In this document: positions 44,331-53,155 of the stretch, in pieces
Layout of the letters: each line of letters begins with the position of its first letter
Position numbering within the stretch: position 1 is the first letter of the stretch
NCBI GenBank assembly: GCA_965216135.1
Contig: CBDCFL010000014.1
Span: 29,192-93,191 of the forward strand
Length of the DNA: 64,000 nt
DNA from: CBDCFL01 sp965216135
GTDB taxonomy: Bacteria; Pseudomonadota; Alphaproteobacteria; Rhodobacterales; Rhodobacteraceae
Direction: 5' to 3'
Made by a program: the position numbers and the translations under genes
The notes under the pieces: generated by a model
Database searches by the model: none
The model's input: only the letters and a program-made list of their open reading frames with translations
What the model was told of the DNA's origin: nothing

Positions 44331-45824
44331 TCAGCCGTCCGCCAAGGTGCCAATACGATGCGCATTGGCCATTACCGTTAGGGTGATCGTCGAGGCCGCG
44401 ATGGCGGGCAACACCGTTGCATCGACGATGTGGATATTCTGCAATCCGGCGGGCCGACCGAGCAGATCGGCCTCAGCGCCGCGCGGTGCCTGGGCCATGG
44501 GCAGGCTGGCACCGGTGTGAAAGCTGGCACCTGGTTCGCCGAGCCGTGTGGCGACTTGCAATGCGGTCAATCCAAGCGGGCGCATGGCGCGGCCAAGCAC
44601 CCTGTTCGCTTTGGCAACCCGCGGTGCAAAATCCGCATTTGCCGTGGCCTCGGCGATCAAACGGTCGTCCGGGCCGAGTTCCAGATTGATCGTTGCACTG
44701 TGATCTGAGTGCAAAAACACCTGCGCAACCATCATGCGGCGCGCCAAAGCGCGCCACAGCCCGGCACCCCCTGGCAGATACCGCCCGTAGCTGGCGGTTA
44801 GGTCACGGGCGTAAAACTCGTTCCAGCCGTATATTTGCCCGTGGATCAGAAATGGCGATTTGTCCGGCTGTTCGATCTCGGCGAACAACTGCGGCAGCGT
44901 CGTCAGCGGGCCGAGGTCGGGCGCGGCGCGCAAGTGCAGCATCGGCAGGAAAGCGAACTGGCTGTCGCGCAACACCAGGCGCCGCACGAACCCCATGCCC
45001 AGCACTAGCCGCGCGGTCTGCAGCACGCCTGCGGCAACGAAAATGCGTTTGGCCTCGATCGTTGAGCCGTCGGCAAGACGCGCCTGAGTACCGTCACCGT
45101 TTTCCGTGATGGCGACGACGGGCGGGCCTGCCTGATAGGCAAATCCCGGCATTTCGGCGAGCGCATCCAGTCTATGGCCTGCATTCCAGATTAGAGCCCA
45201 AGGGCAGCCGTGCAGGCACTGACCGCAGGACTTGCACCCCGGCGCAACCGCCGTTCGCGCCGGCAAAAGCCGCACACCGCCGCGCAGATCGCCGCCCATT
45301 GCCCGCTCGAGCAGGGTTTGCGCCTGCTGACCGGGGCCGGGGCCGGGATGGCCGGGCAAATCCGGCGCAGAACCGCCCGCGAGCGGCAGAAATTCCGCGA
45401 CCGCGCGGTAATGGGGCGCAAGATCGGCCTGGGTGATTGGCCAGCCGGCCATGTCGCTTGCCTGATATGGGGCAACGGCCGCATCCCAGACCATCGACAA
45501 TCCGCCCCTGGCAAGGCTGGCGCGCTGGGCAATCGCGGGGGTGGAATTGGCGAAGGTTTCGGACCAGGGCTCAACCGCCGCATCCGAGCCGAACCGGCGC
45601 ACCTGTCCTGGCGGTGTCTCAAATTGCGGGTGCTGCCAGACATCACGGTCGTGATCGGACCAATCGCCGGGCTCCGATGCGGCCAGCCGTGCTTGCAGCG
45701 CTGGATCGGCCGGCTCAAGCCGCTTGCCGCCGTCAATCATCAGAACCTGCCGCCCGCGCGCCAGCAAGGCGCTGGCCACGGCCACGCCCGCAGGGCCTGA
45801 TCCTATGACCAGATTTTCGGTCAT
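44331..45824 (-). CDS. GMC-type FAD-dependent oxidoreductase
   Basis: 497 residues. The FAD motif is VIGSGPAGVAVASALLARGRQ near the N-terminus; the C-terminal GMC domain has GASFHTGASLPM and NIHIVDATVLPAIAASTITLTVMANAHRIG. A Cys cluster CKSCGQCLHGC lies near residues 196-206 and could hold an iron-sulfur site, unusual for plain GMC enzymes. The start overlaps the stop of the gene upstream (45821-47230), so it belongs to the polysaccharide operon. The substrate is unknown, possibly a sugar alcohol or glycan end group. Confidence 0.85.
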   Translation of the reverse strand: MTENLVIGSGPAGVAVASALLARGRQVLMIDGGKRLEPADPALQARLAASEPGDWSDHDRDVWQHPQFETPPGQVRRFGSDAAVEPWSETFANSTPAIAQRASLARGGLSMVWDAAVAPYQASDMAGWPITQADLAPHYRAVAEFLPLAGGSAPDLPGHPGPGPGQQAQTLLERAMGGDLRGGVRLLPARTAVAPGCKSCGQCLHGCPWALIWNAGHRLDALAEMPGFAYQAGPPVVAITENGDGTQARLADGSTIEAKRIFVAAGVLQTARLVLGMGFVRRLVLRDSQFAFLPMLHLRAAPDLGPLTTLPQLFAEIEQPDKSPFLIHGQIYGWNEFYARDLTASYGRYLPGGAGLWRALARRMMVAQVFLHSDHSATINLELGPDDRLIAEATANADFAPRVAKANRVLGRAMRPLGLTALQVATRLGEPGASFHTGASLPMAQAPRGAEADLLGRPAGLQNIHIVDATVLPAIAASTITLTVMANAHRIGTLADG

Positions 45825-47230
45825 GGGCGTCTGAAGATCAGGATCTGGCCGTCGCCGAGCGTGCCGGGGAACAGTTTCAGCAGTTCCAGATCGGCGTCGT
45901 CCAGTTCCGGCATCAGCCGAAACGACCGTTCGGGAAAGGTGATGACGAAAAGGCTTGGGCCGGCGGTGCCCAGCGCGGCGCGCAGATCAGCAGGCCCCGT
46001 CAGTTTCGACCAATCCGTGGCGAAATGCTCGTTGAACAGATCGGCCGAGTGGCTCACCGCGAACACCCCTTCACCGTCGCGGCGGTTTTCGGCGACGAAT
46101 TGAACCGCACCGGCAAGGTTTTGCTTGGGCGCGCGGTAGTTGCGGGTGGCGGGAATGGCAATGACCAGCATGACCGCAATCAATGCCAGACCCCACAGGC
46201 GCGTTGCGCTCATCGCGGTTGGCAGCCTCTCACCGACAAGATCAGCGGCGTGGCGGATGCCGATCAGGCCGAGGATCATCACAAAACCGATGTCGGCAAA
46301 GAAAAACCGCGGCCAGATGCGCATGCCGAGGGTGCTGAGTGCGATCAGTGTCAGTGCAAAATGTGCCAGCACAATGCCGCTGAAGACCGGCCCGGCGCGC
46401 AACATACCGGCAAGAATTGCAGCCAGCGCGGAAATTTGGATGGCAATTGCAACTGGCCCGCCGAAGCCCAAAGCAGTTTCAGTGCCTTCCAAGATGGTCC
46501 AGAACGGATTTTGGTATTCCTGCATAACGTCTGTGGCAGAGGTGCCGGACACGCCGGTCATGGTTTCGATCAACGAGGCGAGCAGCGGCGCATAGAGGGC
46601 AAGTGTGATCGCAAGTCCGGCCACAAATCCAATCGCTGGCCACAAAAACAGGGTTTGGCGGCGCAAAACTACCGCCAAAAGCCAGATTGCCCCGTGTGAT
46701 GCAAACAGAAAAAGGCTGGTCAGATGGGTAAAAACACCCGCCGCCAGCACCAGCGCGTAGGAAATCCATATGCGCCAATCGCGGCGCTCCAGCCCGCGCA
46801 GGAACAGGATTGTGCCCAATGTGCCCCAAAACGCCATTTCCGTGTAGCCGCGGGCATTTTGTGAAAACCAGATGTGATGGTATTGGATCGCCAGCAAAAA
46901 TGCCGAGGCATGGGCAATCTGCACGCCGGCCAAATCGCGCGCCAAAACCCAGATCATCCAGATCGTGCCCACGCCAAACAGCAGTGCCGGCAAGCGCATC
47001 GCCCAGGGATGTTCGCCGAACATCGCGATGGAAATCTTTGATTTCACGTTGAAAAAGTAATGATGGTTCATCTCGTATGAGCCAAACATCTCGGACCAGT
47101 CCAGCCGCAGGTGAGAGCCGAGCGTCTGAACTTCGTCAAACCACAAGGGCGCGTTCAACCCCAAAACGCGCAGGCCCAGTGCCAGCAGCAATATGCCGGT
47201 CAGAATGTAAAGATCGCGGGCGCGGGTCAT
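45821..47230 (-). CDS. GT39/PMT-like polytopic glycosyltransferase
   Basis: 469 residues with about 10-12 membrane segments. The first loop has LNAPLWFDEVQTLGSHL, the acidic Asp-Glu site of lipid-linked-sugar transferases of the GT-C fold (residues about 28-44), and HHIWFSQNARGYTEMAFWGTL resembles the family. The C-terminal about 100 residues are soluble. It overlaps the epimerase gene upstream and the GMC gene downstream by 4 bp each, so all three are translationally coupled. It probably acts on a lipid-linked surface glycan. Confidence 0.8.
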   Translation of the reverse strand: MTRARDLYILTGILLLALGLRVLGLNAPLWFDEVQTLGSHLRLDWSEMFGSYEMNHHYFFNVKSKISIAMFGEHPWAMRLPALLFGVGTIWMIWVLARDLAGVQIAHASAFLLAIQYHHIWFSQNARGYTEMAFWGTLGTILFLRGLERRDWRIWISYALVLAAGVFTHLTSLFLFASHGAIWLLAVVLRRQTLFLWPAIGFVAGLAITLALYAPLLASLIETMTGVSGTSATDVMQEYQNPFWTILEGTETALGFGGPVAIAIQISALAAILAGMLRAGPVFSGIVLAHFALTLIALSTLGMRIWPRFFFADIGFVMILGLIGIRHAADLVGERLPTAMSATRLWGLALIAVMLVIAIPATRNYRAPKQNLAGAVQFVAENRRDGEGVFAVSHSADLFNEHFATDWSKLTGPADLRAALGTAGPSLFVITFPERSFRLMPELDDADLELLKLFPGTLGDGQILIFRRP

Positions 47231-48198
47231 CGCACCAGTGCGGCCCGTTTTTCGGCCACGACATCATCAATGATCTGAGCAAGCGGCCGCGTCGGGCGAA
47301 ATCCGGTGACGCGTTTCAATTTGGCAACATCGGGTTGTCTGCGGGCCATGTCTTCAAAGCCCGGTCCGTAAACCTGATCGTAAGGAACAAGCTGGATTTT
47401 CGATGTCGAATTGGCCGCGGCGATCACTTGTTCGGCAAGCGATTTGATGGTGACCTCCTCATCATTGCCGATATTGAACACCTCGCCGACCGCCTCGGCG
47501 GTGTTCATCAGGCGGATCATCGCCTCAACCACATCGGCGACATGGCCGAATGAGCGGGACTGGGTGCCATCGCCGTGGACCGTCAGCGGCGCGCCGGCGA
47601 GTGCCGCGTTCACGAAATTGGGCAGCACCATGCCGTAGCGGCCGGTCTGGCGCGGGCCGGTGGTGTTGAATAACCGCAGAATAACGGCCGGAAGGGCGAA
47701 TTCGCGGGCAAAGGCGAGGGCCAGAAATTCGTCTAGCTGTTTGGCGCTGGCGTAAGACCAGCGCAGGTTCTTGGTCGCCCCGATGGTCAAATCATCGTCT
47801 TCGCTGAACGCGAATTTTGTGGCCTTTCCATAGACTTCTGAGGTTGAAGCAATGTAGATCGGGGTCTTGCTGGGCAGGCAGGCGCGCAGCACGTTTTCGG
47901 TTCCGTTGACGTTGGTCATTATGGATCGGCTGGGCTCTTCCATGATCAGCTTGACGCCCACGGCAGCGGCCAGGTGAAACACCGCATCGGCGCGACCGAC
48001 GAGGTCGCCAACCAGGGTTTTGTCGAGAATATCGCCCTCGACAAATTCCAGGCGGTTGCTGCCGGACAGCGCGGTCAGGTTATCGCGCGTGCCGGTTGAC
48101 AGATTGTCCAGAACCGTAACGCGATTGCCTTCCGCGATCAGCCGATCAGCGAGATGCGAGCCGATAAATCCTGCCCCGCCGGTGATGAGAATATTCAT
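47227..48198 (-). CDS. NAD-dependent epimerase/dehydratase (UDP-sugar type)
   Basis: 323 residues from ATG 48198 (MNILITGGAG). The dinucleotide motif GGAGFIGSHLADRL, the catalytic-type YASAKQLDE, and ILRLFNTTGPRQTGRYGMVLPNFV place it among UDP-glucose 4-epimerase or UDP-glucuronate decarboxylase-like extended SDRs. It is first of the three-gene operon with the GT39-like and GMC genes and divergent from the UDP-sugar dehydrogenase gene (243 bp gap likely holding both promoters). Confidence 0.88.
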   Translation of the reverse strand: MNILITGGAGFIGSHLADRLIAEGNRVTVLDNLSTGTRDNLTALSGSNRLEFVEGDILDKTLVGDLVGRADAVFHLAAAVGVKLIMEEPSRSIMTNVNGTENVLRACLPSKTPIYIASTSEVYGKATKFAFSEDDDLTIGATKNLRWSYASAKQLDEFLALAFAREFALPAVILRLFNTTGPRQTGRYGMVLPNFVNAALAGAPLTVHGDGTQSRSFGHVADVVEAMIRLMNTAEAVGEVFNIGNDEEVTIKSLAEQVIAAANSTSKIQLVPYDQVYGPGFEDMARRQPDVAKLKRVTGFRPTRPLAQIIDDVVAEKRAALVR

Positions 48199-48441
48199 GC
48201 GTTGCACTCTGACCCCGGTGATCAAATCACTTTATCCCGCTCATAACAGCACCTTGGCCAGCCCGCCAGAATTCAGCAAGACAAAGAGCAATTGTTTCCC
48301 GCCATTGCCATTGGCGAAACCGTCCGGGTCTTTGTTTCGCGAAATTGCCGGTGCGGCAATAATTTTGCCTGGATGCTATAGTCAGCGGGCGGGCTGTGAT
48401 ATTTCCCTGCCAAGCCTGCTTGCAATTGCACGGATTGTTCA

Positions 48442-49789
48442 ATGACCAATCAGTTTTCTCTTTATTCCGAAGCACGTGACCGGATTGCGGCGCGCAAGGC
48501 GCAGGTCATGGCGGTGGGGCTCGGCTATGTTGGATTGCCTCTGGCGCTGACAATCCACGAAAGCGGTTTTCCAACACTGGGCCTTGATCTTGATGCGGAA
48601 CGTGTCGAGGCAATCAACGCGGGCGCACAGGTAATTTCGTATTTTCAGGCGGACCGGATCAAGACGGCTGTGGCCAGCGGCACCTTTGCCGCAACGGGCG
48701 ATCCTGCGCGCATTGCCGATATGGATGTGATCCTGATCTGCGTTCCGACGCCGCTGGGCTCGGACAGAGGCCCGGATCTGTCATTTGTCGAACGTGCGGT
48801 GTGCACAATTGCCGATCATTTACGACCCGGGCAATTGATTATTTTGGAAAGCACGGTCTGGCCGGGCGGCACTGCTAATGTGGTGCAACCGATCTTAGAG
48901 GCGACCGGTTTAAGCGCCGGGCGCGATTTTTTCCTTGGATATTCGCCCGAGCGCGAAGACCCCGGCAATCAATCCTACAACACCAGGTCCATTCCAAAGA
49001 TCATTGGCGCCGACGATCCGCAATCAGCCGAACTGCTGGAGTTGGTTTTATTCCAGCATTGTGGAGACCCCGGTTCCGGTGAGCTCTACAGCGGCGGCCG
49101 AGGCGGTCAAGCTGGCCGAAAACAGCTTTCGCACCGTCAACATTGCGCTCGTCAACGAGATGAAGGTGGCTTTCGACGCTATGGGCGTCGATGTCTGGGA
49201 AGTTGTAAAAGCGGCCTCAACCAAACCGTTTGGCTATATGCCGTTTTACCCGGGCCCTGGCATTGGCGGGGACTGTATTCCGGTTTCGCCTGCCTACCTG
49301 AGTTGGCGGGCCAAAGACGTCGGTTCTGAAACGCCGATCATTGATCTGGCCAGAGGCCGAAACGATGCGGCCCCGCGCGACATCGCCAATCGCATTGCCG
49401 GTGCGCTCGCCGCAAAAGGTACGGAGATCGCCGGGGCGAAATTGCTAATGCTGGGCGTTGCTTACAAAAAAGACGTCGAAGACACCCGCGAAAGTCCGGC
49501 GCTGTCGGCGTTACTGGCGCTGGAGGAGCTCGGCGCAAGCGTCAGTTATCATGATCCATTTTTTGAAGTCATGCCAGAAACGCGGGATCATCCGTCGCTG
49601 GCGGGACGAAAATCGTCACCGCTGTCAGCTTCAGATTTGGCGGATTGCGACGCGGTCTTGATCATGACCGATCACACGGGCCTTGATTATGAATTGGTGG
49701 CTGCTCACGCTCGCATTGTCTTCGATGCACGCAATGCTATCCAAAGCCGCGGTTTGTCGGTGGCCAAAGGGACGCTGATCAAAATCTGA
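48442..49789 (+). pseudogene. UDP-sugar 6-dehydrogenase (UDP-glucose/UDP-N-acetylmannosamine type), one frameshift
   Basis: The N-terminal frame has the NAD motif AVGLGYVGLPLAL and VPTPLGSDRGPDLSFVERA. Near 49048 (GAGTTGGTTTTATTCC) the frame shifts by one base; FYSSIVETPVPVSSTAAAEAVKLAENSFRTVNIALVNE continues in the next frame, with the catalytic Cys in GPGIGGDCIPVSPAYL and KKDVEDTRESPAL after it. The enzyme would oxidise a UDP-hexose to UDP-hexuronate for surface polysaccharide. A single indel in a T run could also be a sequencing error. Confidence 0.88.
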
Positions 49790-49793
49790 TCGA

Positions 49794-49971
49794 TTAGCCT
49801 CGTGCCTCGTTCTCAAGGGCACCCTGTTCCAGCGATTTGGCCAGAGCTTGATCACCTTTGTTATGCGCCGCGCGTGCGAATGCCGCCCCGAAGGCTGCCA
49901 AAACCCGATCCTCGCGCCAGATGTGAATCCCGGAGCAATACTGGACCACAGAAACGGTCGAATAATCTGAC
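49794..49971 (-). pseudogene. C-terminal gene fragment cut by IS21
   Basis: About 58 codons end at 49794: WREDRVLAAFGAAFARAAHNKGDQALAKSLEQ and then GALENEARG. The frame has coding character but I cannot name a family. Upstream it is replaced by IS21. The GT2 fragment on the far side of IS21 is on the same strand, but the two together are too short for a whole GT2 enzyme, so they may be ends of one deleted gene or of two genes. Confidence 0.45.
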
Positions 49972-50031
49972 TGTCGCGGAGTAAAACTCCGCCATTCTGA
50001 CGCCTGAGGCAAACGAGCTGAGGGCGGGGAG

Positions 50032-51531
50032 ATGTATTCTGTGGAACTGTATAGTCGGGTACGCCGTGCGTGCCATGTGGATGGGATGAGCAAGAGTGCG
50101 GCGGCCCGACATTTTGGGATTGATCGCAAGACTGTGTCAAAAATTCTGAAGCATGCGGTGCCACCGGGGTATCGCAGGAATGGGCCACCAGCCCGTCCAA
50201 AGCTTGACCCGTTCATTCCGCTCATCAACCAGATATTGGAAGAGGATAAGTCGCGGCTCAAGAAGCAGCGGCATACGTCGAAGCGGATATATGAGCGTCT
50301 GCGTGATGAACATGGCTTCGTCGGCGGCATCACCATCGTCACGGACTATGTGCGTGAGCGGAAGCGGCGGACGCGGGAGGTGTTCGTGCCGCTGAGCCAC
50401 GCGCCGGGCCACGCCCAGGTTGATTTTGGTGAGGCGCTTGGCGAGATTGGCGGGGTCGTGCGCAAGCTGCACTACTTTGCAATGTCTCTGCCGCACTCGG
50501 ACGCGTTCTTCATCAAGGCCTATCCGGCGGAGACAACCGAGGCCTTTTGTGATGGCCATGTCTCCGCCTTTGCGTTCTTCGGAGGCGTGCCGCTGTCAGG
50601 GCTCTACGACAACACCACGATCGCGGTGGCGCGGATCCTCGGGGACGGAACCCGGCAACGCACCAGAACCTTTGCTGAGTTGCAGTCGCATTACCTGTTC
50701 GAGGACCGGTTCGGCCGTCCTGGCAAGGGCAACGACAAGGGTAATGTCGAAGGCACAATCGGTTATGGCCGGCGGAACTTCCTGGTGCCGATGCCGCGCT
50801 TCGACAGTTTCGATGACCTGAACGTCCGGCTGGAGGAGCAATGCCTCAAACGTCAGGATGAGGTTCTGCGGGGTCATTCCGAGACTATCGGCGAGCGGCT
50901 GATGCGTGATCTTGACGCCCTGATGGCGCTGCCGCCTGTACCCTACGATGCCTGCGAGAAAGTCAGCACGCGGGCGACGTCGATCTCGATGGTCCGCTAT
51001 CGCAACAACGATTACTCGGTGCCGGTCGCCTGCGCTCATCACGAGGTTCAGGTCCGCGGCTATGTCCACGAGGTCGTCATCGGCTGCGGTGCCGAGGTGA
51101 TCGCCCGCCACCAACGGTCCTATGAGAAGGCTGATATGGTCTTCGATCCGATGCACTTCCTGCCGCTGCTGGAACAGAAGGTTGGCGCGCTGGACCAGGC
51201 GGCACCGCTGCAGGGCTGGGACCTGCCAGGGGAGTTTGCCACCCTGCACCGGCTGCTGGAAGCGCGCATGGGCAAGAAGGGCAAGCGCGAATACGTCCAG
51301 GTTCTGCGGCTCCTTGAGAGCTTCGAGATGGCGCACGTCCACGGGGCTATCAAACAGTCGCTGGAACTGGGCGCGATCGGCTACGATGCGGTCAAGCATC
51401 TGGTGCTTTGCCGGATCGAGAGGTGCCCGCCACGGCTCGATCTCGATATCTACCCGTACCTTCCAAGGGCGCAGGTCGAGACCACCAAGCCCGCGAGCTA
51501 TATGAGCCTGATGACGCAGGTGCCGGCATGA
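50032..51531 (+). CDS. istA: IS21 transposase IstA
   Basis: 499 residues, full length. N-terminal HTH MSKSAAARHFGIDRKTVSKIL, then an rve core: HAPGHAQVDFGEAL (first Asp), GLYDNTTIAVARIL (second Asp) and NDKGNVEGTIGYGRRNFLVP (Glu). The C-terminal part has NNDYSVPVACAHHEVQVRGYV. The stop overlaps istB by 4 bp (ATGA). Sequence differs clearly from the decayed IS21 at 19853, so this is another element. Confidence 0.95.
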   Translation: MYSVELYSRVRRACHVDGMSKSAAARHFGIDRKTVSKILKHAVPPGYRRNGPPARPKLDPFIPLINQILEEDKSRLKKQRHTSKRIYERLRDEHGFVGGITIVTDYVRERKRRTREVFVPLSHAPGHAQVDFGEALGEIGGVVRKLHYFAMSLPHSDAFFIKAYPAETTEAFCDGHVSAFAFFGGVPLSGLYDNTTIAVARILGDGTRQRTRTFAELQSHYLFEDRFGRPGKGNDKGNVEGTIGYGRRNFLVPMPRFDSFDDLNVRLEEQCLKRQDEVLRGHSETIGERLMRDLDALMALPPVPYDACEKVSTRATSISMVRYRNNDYSVPVACAHHEVQVRGYVHEVVIGCGAEVIARHQRSYEKADMVFDPMHFLPLLEQKVGALDQAAPLQGWDLPGEFATLHRLLEARMGKKGKREYVQVLRLLESFEMAHVHGAIKQSLELGAIGYDAVKHLVLCRIERCPPRLDLDIYPYLPRAQVETTKPASYMSLMTQVPA

Positions 51532-52280
51532 CCGATACACCGCAGGTTCTGCTGCAGCATCACCTAAAAAAACTGCGCTTGCCGACATTCCTGGGCGAAT
51601 ATTCCAAACTTGCGCAACAATGCGCTGCTGAGAAGAAGGATCACGTCCAGTATTTACTGCGGCTCTGCGAACTTGAACTGATAGAGCGGGAACGCCGGAT
51701 GATCGAGCGCCGCATCAAGGCCGCGAAGTTTCCAGCCACCAAGAGCCTGGACAGCTTCGATTTCAAGGCGATCCCGTCACTCAACAAGCCGCTCGTGCTG
51801 GAGCTGGCGCGCTGTGAATACATCGACAAATACCAGAACATCATTGCCCTGGGGCCAAGTGGCACCGGTAAAACCCATGTCGCACTGGGGCTGGGATTGG
51901 CCGCCTGCCAGAAGGGCCTCAAGGTCCGCTTCATAACCGCCGCATCACTGGTTCACGAATTGATCGAAGCTGTCGATGAACGCCGCCTGCAGAGGTTCCA
52001 AAAACAACTCACCAGCCAGAACCTTCTGATCATTGACGAACTGGGCGTTGTCCCCTTGAGCAAAACCGGCGCTGAGCTGCTCTTCGAAGTCATCTCCCAA
52101 TGCTATGAACGCGGCTCCATAATCATCACCTCAAATCTGCCGTTCGACGAATGGACCGAAATATTCGGATCCGAGCGCCTCACCGGTGCGCTCCTGGATC
52201 GCCTCACCCACCACGTGCATATACTGGAGATGAACGGCGACAGCTTTCGGCTAAACCAGAGCCGAAACGCCAGAGCCTGA
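51528..52280 (+). CDS. istB: IS21 helper ATPase IstB
   Basis: 250 residues from ATG 51528, overlapping the istA stop. Walker A is GPSGTGKTHVALGLG, Walker B LLIIDELGVVPLSKTGAELL, and SIIITSNLPFDEWTEIFG the sensor-type segment. The frame is intact. Confidence 0.95.
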   Translation: MTDTPQVLLQHHLKKLRLPTFLGEYSKLAQQCAAEKKDHVQYLLRLCELELIERERRMIERRIKAAKFPATKSLDSFDFKAIPSLNKPLVLELARCEYIDKYQNIIALGPSGTGKTHVALGLGLAACQKGLKVRFITAASLVHELIEAVDERRLQRFQKQLTSQNLLIIDELGVVPLSKTGAELLFEVISQCYERGSIIITSNLPFDEWTEIFGSERLTGALLDRLTHHVHILEMNGDSFRLNQSRNARA

Positions 52281-52430
52281 ACCCGGTCTGAACTTGATGG
52301 ATGTTGACCCTTGGCCAACATGCGCCTTGTCACGCGTCAGCTTTATGGGGAGCACACCCAACAAGGCGCGGCACCTCAACTGGCCCACTTTTACTCCGGC
52401 GAATGGCCCCTTTTTACGCCGGGATTGACA

Positions 52431-52688
52431 CAGCACATCGCCAACGGCCGTTTTCGCAGCGAGATTGCGTGCCACGCCCGGCCCACCGTTGGCCAGTGTT
52501 TCAACCACTTTCGCACCCATCTCGGCCGCCAGATTCGCGGTGTCGTCGCTTGATTGGTCGTCAACCACCAGAACCTCGGCGATCACACCTGCCTTGGCCA
52601 TACGCACCAGTGGCGGCAACACGCGCGGAAGAAACCGTGCGGCGTTATAAGCGGGCATGATCGCGCTTATGGTTAGATCGCTCGCCAT
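52431..52688 (-). pseudogene. N-terminal fragment of a family 2 glycosyltransferase
   Basis: 86 codons from ATG 52688 until the IS21 end: DLTISAIMPAYNAARFLPRVL, then EVLVVDDQSSDDTANLAAEMG and GPGVARNLAAKTAVGDV. This is the start of a GT2 (GT-A fold) enzyme with the first Asp pair. The rest, including the DXD motif, is missing. The ATG overlaps the stop of the membrane-protein gene upstream, so both were in one operon. Confidence 0.85.
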
Positions 52689-53155
52689 AGTCACGCGTCA
52701 GGCCTTCGCTGCTTGGGGCGGAATGACAGAACCGCCAGCAAAGCCGCCGCAAACGGCAAAAGCCATACGATCCGGGCGCCATATCTGTCGGCCGGCTGCG
52801 ATATTGCCCCGCAAACAAAAGCATTGGCAATAATGCCTGCAATTATGAAAAGCGCGAACACCCTGGCCTGCGCCGACAGACGGCCTGGCCAAAGCATCAG
52901 GACGACAAGAACAACCACTGAAACCGCGTAAACGCCATTATGGAGCACGTTTGCGGATGGTATCCAGCTTTGCCCGCCCGCCAGCCGCCCAGGTTCAGAA
53001 GCGTTATCCGACAGAACCGGTAACGCTTCGATGCCGCGATAATAAACCGGATAGGGCAGCGTCATCCTGATCGAATTCATGCCGCCTGCGTCCAAGTGTT
53101 GACGGGGCGGCAAAAAGTCGATTCCTCATGAGAGTCGGCTGGGTTATAATTGTGC

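Larger units (their letters stand above)
49972..52430 (+). mobile_element. IS21-family insertion sequence, intact, 2459 bp
   Basis: Both ends begin TGTC inward and share GAGTAAAA or GCGTAAAA blocks followed by CCATT; the right end has a second repeat (CCGGAGTAAAAGTGGGCC). It holds intact istA and istB. No target duplication is visible (left flank ends CTGAC, right flank begins CAGCA), which suggests a deletion beside the element. Confidence 0.87.
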
